Shown here in pieces: positions 48,301-58,210 of a stretch of DNA of 64,000 bases. Source of the DNA: Paraescarpia echinospica (Eukaryota > Annelida > Polychaeta > Sabellida > Siboglinidae). Numbering within the stretch: position 1 is the stretch's first letter; each line of letters begins with the position of its first letter. The position numbers and the translations under genes were made by a program. The notes below the pieces were generated by a model, which saw only the letters and a program-made list of their open reading frames with translations, did not search any database and was not told the origin of the DNA. Where the stretch lies: NCBI GenBank assembly GCA_020002185.1, contig CM034539.1:558001-622000 (forward strand), read 5' to 3'.

Positions 48301-51300
48301 TATCATTGCTAACAAGCGGATGAACATTTAATTATGGAGGAGCATTGCTAACTAGTTTATGCACATTTAATCATGGACAAGCATTGCTAACTAGTTTATG
48401 CACATTTAATCATGGACAAGCATTGCTAACTAGTTTATGCACATTTAAATTTAATCATGGACAAGCATTGCTAACTAGTTTATGCACATTTAATCATGGA
48501 CAAGCATTGCTAACAAGTTTATGGACATTTCATTGTGGACAAACATTGCTAACAAGTTTATGCACATTAATTTTAATCATGGACAAGCATTGCTAACAAG
48601 TTGATGGACTTTTAATTTTGGACAAATGCTGTTAACAAGCAACAATGTACCCATTAACTGTACAGGTATGTCAATGATAATTCCTTCTATAAATGTTACT
48701 TGAAGAGAGAATCAATTTGTCACCTTCTTGAATAAAAGCACTAACTAATTTTAGTCAAACGATAGGGCAACATGATAGAGCATATATATAGACATATATA
48801 ATTTATGTGTGTGTGTATATGTAATATAATATATGTATATATATATATATCTATATAATGACATTACTGGGTACATTTAAGGACTAGTAAAAAAATTCAG
48901 GACTAGTTGTTTGTGAGTCAGCCAGTCCGACGGACTACCAGCTGGCTAAAAGTATCGTGCACCCTGCTCGTGTACTCAAATACATTTTTGAAGTACTTGT
49001 ACTCATAAAACTTATGGGTCAACAATGAAATTCACTCGTACTGGTAATCAGATTTTATTAGTACTTTCTCAATATGTACTGGGGAAAATTAATTGATTTG
49101 GTTATAAAATGAAAATTTCCTGGAAAATGTTCAACTATTTTTTTATTTAGAACAAGAAATGCCAGTCTTCCTCTAGGAATAAGGTGGCTCAAGTCAGACT
49201 GCCTCCTACACTAGTATAATCCCCATGCCAGCAGCCTGGCTAAAAAGTCCAAAGGGACTTTTGAGCCTGATATGTAGACATGTGCTAACCCTCTCAAAAA
49301 CCAGTAGTCTACGATCAAAAAATATAAAGTGCAAACTTCTAATATCAGCAAATTGCTGATTGTAAAGGTGAACGAAAACCTCACTCAGCCATGTACAGAT
49401 TGTCACAATGACCCACTGCAGTTCTGGAAGGATCAAGGCAACAATTTTCCAACTCTGGCTCAGTTGGTCCCTGACCATCTCAACATTCCAGCCTCATCAG
49501 CCCCAGTTGAAAGGGTATTTAGCATAGCTAAATGGTGCAGCCTGAAAGACACAACCTTTGAACAACTCATGTTCATTCGGTGCAATGGCAAATAGATGAT
49601 AAGATCATAGGATGCCACTGAAATTAATGCAAACAAAGTGAATTTCATTGTTGATGAACTAAAGAGTTTTTTTTTTAGTTTTCCTCAAAAAAATTGATCA
49701 ACTGCCATTGCATATTCACTTGTGCTGAGTTATAAATTAGATTAATTAATCATTTAAAAATGATTAATTAATCTAATTTATATAACTCAGCACAAATGAA
49801 TATGCTATGGCAGTTGATCAATTTTTTATGAGGAAAACTAAAATCCTTTAGTTCATCAACAATGAAATTTACTCGTACTTGTCCATCGTCAAAGTACTCG
49901 TACTCATGAAAATGTACTCTGCCCCAGGTTTCGAATAGTTGGACAGTTATGTTAGTTTTTTACTTAATATTTCTTTGCATTATTTCACTGCTCTACATGC
50001 AGTTGCTAGTCAAATGATGAATACCTGATGATGTCACACTCTAAGACTAAGATCTAGCCATGAAATTGGTCACTTTTGCTGACAAACTTCTCCTGGCGTG
50101 TCTGTAACCAGGTCTGGCTCCAATATTGTATTTGTAATTGATTACAGACAAATGCTGTAATTGTAATTGATTATGTTGTGTAATTGAACCAATTACAGAG
50201 TTTTTTCTGACATCACATAACTTGTCCAAAAAAAACTTCAAATCAGCTCGAACAACACTACTGTTTACTCAGAGAGTACATTAGCACATGTCACCAAGGG
50301 TCAATATCCCCTTTGTTCTTTAGGCCATGTTCACATCTAATGCGGATCAACTAATTTGGTTCTGTTCACATACACAAAGTTAGGCTAGATTAAGCGCTAA
50401 CCGAATTAGTGCACCAGGGGGCGAGGTGTGCGGGTCAAAAGCATTCATACAATTGTCTCGCAAGAGGAGAAGTCAACTTATCAATATGGCGGGTTACCAG
50501 CTTGAAGTTATTTTCCTCATAGTTGTCCTTTTGACTGTAGTAGCTCGTGTACATATTAGCGCGAACATGACATCATATTGAGATGTCGCAGGAACCAACT
50601 GCTTCATGTAGCAAGGTTATGGAGATTTCATACGAAGCTTGTTACAGCAAAGGTCACTTACAGTCTCGCGGTCTGTGCGAGACTACAACCCTCTGTCATG
50701 CAGCAAGGTTACGGAGATTCCATACAAAGCTTGTTACAGCAAAGGTCACTTAAGAGTCTCGAGGTCTGTGCAAGGCTACAACCCTCTGTCATGCAGCAAG
50801 GTTACAGAGATTCCATACAAAGCTTGTTACAGCAAAGGTCACTTACAGTCTCGCGGTCTGTGCAAGGCTACAACCCTCTGTCATGCAGCAAGGTTACAGA
50901 GATTCCATACAAAGCTTGTTACAGCAAAGGTCATTTACAGTCTCGCGGTCTGTGCAAGGCTACAACCCTCTGTCATGCAGCAAGGTTACAGAGATTCCAT
51001 ACAAAGCTTGTTACAGCAAAGGTCACTTACAGTCTCGCGGTCTGTGCGAGACTACAACCCTCTGTCATGCAGCAAGGTTACAGAAATTCCATACGAAGCT
51101 TATTACAGCAAAGGCAGCACAGCAAAGGTCACTTATGGTCTAACGGTCTGTGTGAGACTACAACCCTCTGTCATGCAGCAAGGTTACAGAGATTCCATAC
51201 GAAGCTTATTACAGCAAAGGCAGCACGCCAAAGGTCAATTACGGTCTCGCGGTCTGTGCGAGACTACAACCCTCTGTCATGCAGCAAGGTTACGGAGATT

Positions 51301-54300
51301 CCGTACGAAGCTTATTGCAGCAAAGGCAGTTCGGCAAAGGTCACTCGCGGTCTGTGCGAGACTACAATCCTCTATCATGCAGCAAGGTTACAGAGATTCC
51401 GTACGAAGCTTGTTACAGCAAAGGTCACTTACAGTCTCGAGGTCTGTGCGAGACTACAACCCTCTGTCATGCAGCAAGGTTACGGAGATTCCGTACGAAG
51501 CTTATTACAGCAAAGGCAGTTCGGCAAAGGTCACTCGCGGTCTGTGCAAGGCTACAACCCTCTGTCATGCAGCAAGGTTGCGGAGATTTCATACGAAGCT
51601 TGTTACAGCAAAGGTCACTTACAGTCTCGCGGTCTGTGCAAGACTACAACCCTCTGTCATGCAGCAAGGTTACGGAGATTCCATATGAAGCTTGTTACAG
51701 CAAAGGTCACTTACAGTCTCGCGGTCTGTGCGAGACTACAACCCTCTGTCATGCAGCAAGGTTACGGAGATTCCATACGAAGCTTGTTACAGCAAAGGTC
51801 ACTTACAGTCTCGTGGTCTGTGTGAGACTACAACCCTCTGTCATGCAGCAAGGTTACAGAGATTCCATACGAAGCTTATTACAGCAAAGGTCACTTACAG
51901 TCTCGTGGTCTGTGTGAGACTACAATCCTCTGTCATGCAGCAAGGTTACAGAGATTCCGTACGAAGCTTGTTACAGCAAAGGTCACTTACAGTCTCGCGG
52001 TCTGTGTGAGACTACAACCCTCTGTCATGCAGCAAGGTTACAGAGATTCCGTACGAAGCTTATTACAGCAAAGGTCACTTACAGTCTCGTGGTCTGTGTG
52101 ATACTACAACCCTCTGTCATGCAGCAAGGTTACAGAGATTCCGTACGAAGCTTGTTACAGCAAAGGTCACTTACAGTCTCGCGGTCTGTGTGAGACTACA
52201 ACCCTCTGTCATGCAGCAAGGTTACAGAGATTCCGTACGAAGCTTATTACAGCAAAGGTCACTTACAGTCTCGTGGTCTGTGTGAGACTACAACCCTCTG
52301 TCATGCAGCAAGGTTACAGAGATTCCGTACGAAGCTTGTTACAGCAAAGGTCACTTACAGTCTCGCGGTCTGTGTGAGACTACAACCCTCTGTCATGCAG
52401 CAACACCGCCATCACCGAATCAAGGCAAACGGAGCGTTCACATTGGCTAATCCGCATCCTAATTCACTTGTTTTCCCGCATTAGAATTCGGGTAGCTTAA
52501 TGCGGATCAAGAGTGTTCACATTGCGCTACCCCAATTGGGGTCCGCATCCTAATGCAGATTAAAGTTGTACATGAACGCAGCCTTTGCCAGGCTGCAAGG
52601 TGCCTCTGCTAACTGGCTAAACTTGTCTGAGTCAGAGTATTTCTTCAGAAGATTCCACCAGTTCTTAGCAGTTTGCACTGTTTCTGTTGAGAGCAACAAA
52701 GGCATTTTATTACAGATTTCCTGGCTTAATTTAACATGCCAAGTGAATACAGCATTTTAATTACTTGCAACTAGGGATATTAAGTAAACGTTTTTGACTG
52801 TGATGGTATGCCCCTTGAACGGAAGCGTTTGTGGCTTCAATGTCATCAATGTGCAAGAACTTCATATTTAATTATACAAAATTATCTTTGCACCTCACTT
52901 AGTTACTTAAATTCCAATTTAATTTGTTTTTATAATTTTTATTTCATTCAAATAGAAACCATTTGTTTTTCAATCAATTCTACTTCATAATTGACCCATT
53001 CGACCCTACATGCCCATGGATGCAATGTAACTGATAAACTTTTTGGTAGGTCATGTTAACGCATCTGTAATTGTAATTGAAACCTTAGTGGTGTAATTGT
53101 AATTGATTTGAACATTTTAGAAGTGTAATTGAAATAACAAATGAAAAGTAATTGATTTGATTTTGTGTAATTGGACCCAGCCCTGTCTGTAACACCCAAA
53201 TACAATTTATTGACAGAAAAATCATCAATTCCGTGAGGTGAGACCATGTGTAATAGTCATGCCTCATGTAGTGGGGAATGTTCACAGGCAGTCTTGTGAG
53301 GAATGTTGACTTTGGGCACTTGTGGGTGAATCTTCGCAGTTGAATGTCTCCTTGTTGCTGATGCCTTTAAGCGTGGCTGAATACACATTAATTACCTTTA
53401 TTTTCTCTATATACCTCCAAGCTCACAGCCACTAATGAGCCTCGCGAGAGATCTTTGAGTCAAATATTGGTTGCATTAAACATCATCAGTTTGATATATG
53501 ACACTCCATGTTCAGATCAGTGCTTACGAACAGTACATTCCTGCGCAGTGAACGCCAAAGTTGCAGAATATATGTACACTAAAGTCAAGACAGTAATGAG
53601 TTATAACTTATTTAGTTTTAACTTGAAACGTTAATCTCAAAAACTCTTCTTAAATGTGATAGTCTTAACATCTCCTATCTTTTGATTGTTTTCATCTTTT
53701 GTCTTGTTTGTTGATGTTTCTAGATTGTGCCTAAATTCAAGGCAGTGTTGGTGAAGTTTGACCAAATGTATCCGTATGGAGAGGAACATGACGAGTTCAA
53801 GAAAGTCGCTACTACAGCACAAGTGCAGGAAGAACTGCTCATAGCTGAAGTGAATGTAGATGGTAAGGACCTAGCATTGGCAGTCGGTGTGATTTTCATA
53901 ATCGATCATTGGTTTTGTCAAACCGATCGATGACCACTGATGTAATTTGATTGTGGGCAGCCACTATGGGAAACGTTTGCCCACTCACTGTGTGGTAGTA
54001 CATACATTTAATTTAACCAAACAAAAATGTATGCTCCTGCCAGTAATAACCAATATTTATAACATTTATTGCATGCATGTGGCAGTTTTGTACAATATGC
54101 CTTTTTAAAAAAACGTATTTTGTACAGTTTAAACGAATATCAATCATACAAGATTTTGATTGATTAATTGATTAAAATCATGAACCAAACAGTCATCAAA
54201 CATTTGTTTATTCTTACAACACAATAGGACCTGTTTACATTTAGATATATATATATATATATGTCTCATTTCTCCATGTTCATAATAATGCCAATTGATT

Positions 54301-57300
54301 TATTTTTGTGCTGCAGTTTACATTGATTATTTTATTGGAACACGACCATTTGCTTATTTTCTGCATCTTTCAAATATCCACAGCTTTGATCGTCAGCAAT
54401 GCAGGGTATTTTGCAACTGAGTTTTGTTTGGGTAACTTAAGCATAACCTGAGCAAGACGCTAGGTGCAGGTTTTTATCTTCATTGTGCTTAAAATCTGGA
54501 ATGAACTGTACAGTCACCGTAAAATCTTCTGAAACTATAGCCACCTTCATCAATCTCAATTGTTTTCAAAATTGCATTGCCCTGTTGCCTAGCAATATGT
54601 CTGCCACGCTGTCAAAGATTAATGCAGAACACATGGAGCAGTCAGATATCACACTGTATATTTGGTTGAAATTTTGTGCTCGAACGTTTTCCTTTGAACA
54701 CACAAAAACATAAGACATATTTAAGGCAATACATGTTTTCAGGACTGGTTGATTTAGCAGATGCCTATGTAGTAAAATTTGATGCACATTTATTATTGAC
54801 ATAATACTGTTATCAACAATGTTGGCAACTGGCAAGACAAACCGCGACGGAGATCACACGCATAATTTCTATTATAACACAGGCAAACTGCGACGTACTG
54901 GATCCATCAGTTCTCAGCGGTCCAACATTCTGATGTTGATTTGTTTGATTTTATCTTAATGATTTTGGTTTGTTCTGCATCAGAGCTCTGATTCCTGAGA
55001 ACTCAGGTGTTAGTATATTTCATTATCATTAATAAGAAAACATTGATGAGCTGTTTAATTCCACGTGCACTGACAAAGGTGCTTGTGTGTTCAACAGATA
55101 TCGCAGAACAAGAACAAAACAAGGACCTGGCAAAGCGATACAATGCAAAGAAAGATGACTTCCCTGTATACAAACTCTTCATCCAAGGTCACAGTGATCC
55201 AGTCGACTACACTGGAAATAAGAAAAGTTCTGATGAAATAATACGCTTCATTGTTGCGGAATCAGGTAATATATTTATAACACAGGTTTGTTAGCAAATG
55301 CATTCGAAAGCTTTCGCAATTTCAAATGATGGGCATTCAAGTGCACATTAAAATACAGCCGTGAACATTTTCAATGTGTTTTAACGTAAATATTTGCATT
55401 TTAATATGTTCAGAAAATGTAGCGTCTGAAAAATATAATTTGCACTAGCGTTAATTGAAACATTTGTATTAAAATATATATCAATAATCAAATTGCAAGA
55501 CTGCTGACTGATGTAATTACACAAACTAAGGTATGGTTCCATATTAAAATAAATGACATGTTGTATGAACCTGCCTGGAATTCCTTAAAGGGAAACTCCT
55601 GTGCTACCCCCTAGTGAATATGACAGTTGAATTTTACACTAATGTTATTAACTTACCGTATTAGCCATTGAAAGCTACGTCTATCTGGGACGGACCTGGG
55701 AACCTTACGAAGGGAAACGATCTAGAGGAAGACCGGCAAGACAGTGGAGAGATGAACTAGACAAGTACTGGAAGGGCACCATCTGGCAGAGGATAGCGCA
55801 AGACAGGCAGATTTGGAAACGCCCAGTTACAGGACACTACAGATGATGATGACCATATTATTCCCAACAGACACACACTGTGCGAGTGCAAGGGCTTGGG
55901 TGCGCGTCTATTAAATTATCCTAAGACATACGTAGCTGCCAGCGGTGGACGAACGCACAAACTGCATAAATGTCACGTGTGTGCAACTCTTAAGATAGGC
56001 AACACGTAGTAAAGACTGAATCATCACATCTACCAAAACATCTAGCGTTCGGTCGACAGAAGACGGTACTCAATGCACCACTTGCGACAGACAGCTATGG
56101 CAATGCTTGCAGTTTTATAACTCTGGAGTTCAAACAAATGCCAGATCGATACATTGTGCAGTGCTAAACTGACAATCATCAAGCTAGCCAGAAGACATCA
56201 TTGGGCATTGCAGGATAACCTCCGTCTGTACTGAATCGGCGCTCAAATAATCCAAACCCGTGTACTTGCCAGCAATGCACCGGGGCAAGGCCAACTGCGT
56301 CTGTGAGCGCGAAGGTCAGAAGGGAGCGATTCACGAAGACGTCAAATCAGACATCGGAGCGCGCTTCGTTGTTTTGACCCTTCCTCGTGGCTACAGATGG
56401 CTACGTGACTGTGAATATCACATTATTTCAATACTTCGTCTGCAGTGTTAGGAATGTCTACATGATTAAGACAACATGCCCGACTTTGCGAATAAATTGA
56501 AAGTCCCTCAAATTATAAATGTGGTTCCAACTTACGAAAATAAGTACAATGAATTGTTATCTAGACAGTATCCACAAGGTGGTGCCAGCAGCGGTATTAT
56601 TAGCGTATTTTGCATTTTCAAAGTGCAAAGAGAATCAGTTTTCGTGAGTGGTTTCTCTTCTATAAAAGGGGGATACACGTCTATTAGCCAGTGTGTGTCT
56701 ATAGGGGATAATACAGTATATATATATATATTATAAGAAGCTTGTCTGCAAATGGGTAATATCAACATTATCATATCTTAAAAAACTACTACCCTGTGTT
56801 CTGACCATATTTACTTTGTATAATGTTTGTGAAGAAAAAGAAGGTCTACCTACTTTGACATGATAAGCAATTTGCATGTATGTAACCATAGTAACCATTT
56901 AATTGTAGAAATCCTGATAGTGGTGCTTTTGGGTACACATTGGAATTAAATTCATGTATGTTAACAAACAATATTGTACCATCAATTTGTGCAATGATGC
57001 TAATTAGTTTAAGCTAGTAATTTTTTTCCAATAAAATATGATTGACCATCTTTTCACATGAACAGAAATTTGGTCAGAATAACATGAGTATTTTTTTAAG
57101 ATACACCAAAGTTAATATTACCCATTTGCAGACCCATCATCAAATTCTTCTGGCTGTTATGAATATGTTGCGCTTGTTCATAGGTTTGTGGATTGGTCTT
57201 CCTGGCTGCATGGAAGAATTTGATGAACTGGCGAAGTCATTCTTCAAGGCGACTGGTGATGACAGGAAGACTATATTTGAAAAAGTGGAGAAGGAAGCAG

Positions 57301-57515
57301 CAGGCATTGCTGATGAGAAAAAGAAGCTGTCAGCTGACGTGTATGTGAAAACCATGCAGAAAATCCTTGAGAAGGGCAATGACTTTGTTGTTTCTGAGCT
57401 GACGCGAGTAAATAAACTCGGCAAAGGCAAAGTTAGTGAAAAGAAGAAGGCTCAGCTCAAAAATCGATCCAATATCCTGATGTCTTTCAAGCACCTCTTA
57501 AAAGATGAACTTTAA
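39251..57515 (+). CDS. ERP29: ERP29 (endoplasmic reticulum protein 29), complete, four exons
   Basis: The exons are 39251-39367, 53724-53862, 55098-55265 and 57184-57515 (TAA). All junctions are AG/GT and phases match (0, 1, 1), giving 251 residues against 261 in human. Residues 1-23 form a signal peptide. The thioredoxin-fold domain follows: VLVKFDQMYPYGEEHDEF matches human VLVKFDTQYPYGEKQDEF, with PVYKLF and DPVDYTG after it. It lacks a CXXC motif, as ERp29 proteins do, so it is a redox-inactive chaperone. Exon 4 encodes the all-helical D domain, with the conserved cysteine in GLPGCMEEFD, and ends in KDEL, an ER retrieval signal (human KEEL). ERp29 assists secretory-protein folding and export. 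Intron 1 is 14.4 kb and full of transposons. An ERSE-II motif suggests ER-stress induction. Confidence 0.97.
39812..40977. mobile_element. TIR element in ERP29 intron 1, probably hAT-like and non-autonomous
   Basis: The ends TAGGGACAGTAATTTT and, in reverse complement at the right, TAGGGACACTGATTTTCC are inverted repeats. Sub-terminal sequence is made of TTCCGTTTCAGAAAA-like short repeats at both ends. There is no transposase, and no clean target duplication is seen. Confidence 0.55.
41040..44640 (+). mobile_element. Dead CR1/L2-like non-LTR retrotransposon (LINE)
   Basis: In order: an APE endonuclease start (CVCLDAKSIVNKRSDLD, DPDIIGFTESW), cut short near 41420; a linker; RT blocks (VVGIPRKLL, NYRPVSLT, VVYLDFQKAFYKVPHQRL around 42481-42535); a TTAA-element insertion at 42615-43661; then PQGSVL, NDLDDD and the catalytic FADDTK at 43801-43818; and a C-terminal tail (ILGQIRRNITYKEKQL, IQAWRPYRKKDID). 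Stop codons and frameshifts recur throughout (for example at 42301 and 43888). The 3' end contains a short direct repeat ATCTTGTTAA x2. Same strand as ERP29. Confidence 0.88.
42615..43661. mobile_element. TTAA-flanked piggyBac-like non-autonomous element inside the LINE
   Basis: TTAA at 42615-42618 and 43658-43661 flanks ends CCCATTAGACCCCAGC and, in reverse complement, CCCATTAGACCCAGCG. It interrupts the RT frame exactly between TDKRH and the continuation GEISNWKPVLSG. TTAA duplications with CCC-starting TIRs are the hallmark of piggyBac. There is no transposase ORF. Its inside matches the repeat at 14276-14870 in inverse orientation. Confidence 0.85.
45613..48131 (+). pseudogene. hAT transposase (ZNF862-like lineage), broken by frameshifts
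   Basis: Five ORF pieces in shifting frames make one ancestral product. 45613-46248 has a serine/threonine-rich N-terminus with repeated GPSTSTSSDI motifs. 46245-46427 is a zinc-finger-like piece (LQSWTEEFPWLYK, MFCGWC). 46385-47368 is the RNase H-like core (VSVMADGSTDHS, TNMDGASVNQG, WCIAHKLELA, GTRWMASR). 47524-47913 is the insertion region. 47913-48131 is the hAT C-terminal dimerisation domain (STAACERGFSAMNTIKN). At least four frame changes separate them, so it is not functional as read. Confidence 0.88.
48340..48610 (+). repeat. ~40-bp minisatellite at the 3' end of the inner hAT
   Basis: About six units of CATGGACAAGCATTGCTAAC plus TAGTTTATGCACATTTAAT, one with an internal AAATTT insertion. 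Confidence 0.88.
49329..49595 (+). pseudogene. hAT dimerisation-domain remnant of the outer element
   Basis: It encodes CTDCHNDPLQFWKDQ ... PASSAPVERVFSIAKW, the signature of hAT transposase C-termini (FWK followed by S(S/T)AP.ERVFS). The rest of that transposase is absent. Confidence 0.85.
49639..49871. repeat. Palindrome with arms of about 115 bp
   Basis: TTGATGAACTAAAG...TGATCAACTGCCA is mirrored as TGGCAGTTGATCA...CTTTAGTTCATCAA around a centre near 49756 (ATTAATTAATCATTT). It lies inside the outer hAT just before its right end. Confidence 0.9.
50324..52575. mobile_element. Putative TIR element carrying a minisatellite, nested in the hAT
   Basis: The left end has GTTCACATCTAATGCGGATC. 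The right side has GTTCACATTGGCTAATCCGC, TTAATGCGGATCAAGAGTGT and CCGCATCCTAATGCAGATTA, giving inverted copies of the TAATGCGGAT core at both ends. Exact limits and target duplication are not resolved. Confidence 0.5.
50590..52405 (+). repeat. ~92-bp minisatellite array, 19-20 units
   Basis: The unit contains AGCAAGGTTACAGAGATTCC, GAAGCTTGTTACAGCAAAGG and AACCCTCTGTCATGC. Some units carry an extra ~20 bases (AAGGCAGTTCGGCAAAGG). Several long frames stay open across it; none looks like a protein. Confidence 0.95.
53724..53862 (+). CDS. ERP29: ERP29 exon 2
   Basis: Acceptor TTTCTAG at 53717-53723, donor GTAAGG at 53863. It carries the beta-strand IVPKFKAVLVKFD and the YPYGEEHDEF surface loop, part of the dimer or peptide-binding region in known ERp29 structures. 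It ends after the first base of an Asp codon. Confidence 0.97.
55098..55265 (+). CDS. ERP29: ERP29 exon 3
   Basis: Acceptor TTCAACAG, donor GTAATA at 55266. It completes the split Asp codon and encodes the rest of the thioredoxin-like domain (DDFPVYKLFIQG, DYTGNKKSSDEIIRF). Confidence 0.97.
55697..55846 (+). pseudogene. LINE reverse-transcriptase C-terminal fragment in ERP29 intron 3
   Basis: The frame reads KRSRGRPARQWRDELDKYW, then WQRIAQDRQIWKR and a stop at 55844-55846. The RGRP..RW.D(E)(L/I)...W...A.DR..W pattern is the usual C-terminus of RTE/Jockey-type LINE ORF2 proteins. Only about 50 codons remain. Confidence 0.78.
57184..57515 (+). CDS. ERP29: ERP29 exon 4: helical D domain and KDEL
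   Basis: Acceptor TTCATAG at 57177-57183. It encodes the D domain (EEFDELAKSFFKA, YVKTMQKILEKGNDFV, ELTRVNKL) and the terminal HLLKDEL followed by TAA at 57513-57515. Confidence 0.97.
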
Positions 57516-57703
57516 ATATGCACAACCCTTACAGAAGTAAGCTGACTGTTATTTTAAAAACAAACAGTTGGTGTGTTTTTATGTAGATGTGCAGAATATC
57601 TTTCTCTAGTTTTTTACTAACGGCTCTAAATAGATCGAATGCCTTTTTCTTGATTCATTCTATGGCATTTATGATGAGCTACTTCTGACACCTCGAGCAC
57701 CAA

Positions 57704-58210
57704 AATAAACTTTATACAGCAAATGCAGAGACTCGCAGTTTATTTGTTCAGATTCACAGGACCAAATAATGATTGTATCTGAATTGTGGATGCAAAAATG
57801 TAGTTTGAATGTATGTATTGCTTTTTACTAGACAGAATATTTGCTGCTATTTGGTGCATTAACCTTTTTGCTTTGTTGTTCACTGTGAGTGAAACATCGG
57901 TGAGATGTGGAAAAATATCAGAATGGTTACTTGGAAAAGATTGGTGTTTGTTAGATTAGATGTTGCAAATGTAATTGCTAAAGAAGTTTGTTTATAAGTG
58001 TTTGTTTTGTTAGATGTGCATTGGTATCGTTATCAGCGGCTTGTTTTTCAGTGAATCTTGCTAACTAATCAAACATGCTGTTTGTTTTGAAGTTGTGTGA
58101 GAACTGAAGCTGTTACTGACATTGTGACATTCCAATAAACTTGTTCACAAAAGTTCTGCATAGTGCTATCGACCTGTGTGTTGTGTGTACCTTAGAAAAG
58201 TATTAATAAA
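57704..58210 (+). terminator. Candidate ERP29 poly(A) signals
   Basis: AATAAA occurs at 57704-57709, 58134-58139 and 58205-58210. The middle one is followed by a GT-rich stretch (CTGTGTGTTGTGTG at about 58170-58185), the best match to a cleavage-site downstream element. Confidence 0.55.

Larger units (their letters stand above)
45258..48966 (+). mobile_element. Inner hAT element with degraded transposase
   Basis: The ends CAGGCTGCAAAAT and, in reverse complement, CAGGGTGCACGATAC are short inverted repeats. CTCGTG borders both sides (45252-45257, 48967-48972), shorter than the usual 8 bp, perhaps because the target is itself repetitive. Both ends carry related motifs around GTCGGACTAG and AGTCCGACGGACTA. 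It contains the transposase pseudogene and a ~40-bp minisatellite. Confidence 0.75.
45219..49941. mobile_element. Outer hAT element (remnant) that received another hAT
   Basis: The ends at 45227 (AGACCTGGGGTGGAAGTAC) and 49933 (reverse complement CGAAACCTGGGGCAGAGTAC) are inverted. The flanks AATAGTTC (45219-45226) and AATAGTTG (49934-49941) are an 8-bp duplication with one mismatch. Only 31 bases of the left end remain before the inner insertion; the rest is 48973-49933. It retains a hAT dimerisation fragment at 49329-49595 (IPASSAPVERVFSIAKW). Confidence 0.78.
50101..53193. mobile_element. hAT-type element with perfect 8-bp target duplication
   Basis: The element 50109-53185 begins CAGGTCTGGCTCCAAT and ends with the reverse complement of CAGGGCTGGGTCCAATTACA. 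TCTGTAAC flanks both sides (50101-50108 and 53186-53193). Sub-terminal sequence is rich in TGTAATTGTAATTGATT. There is no transposase; its middle is occupied by a second element carrying the 92-bp array. Confidence 0.87.

Noticed and set aside
50578..52009. Several overlapping ORFs of 200-415 codons
   Set aside because: All arise from the 92-bp minisatellite read in three frames; there is no domain and no splice context.
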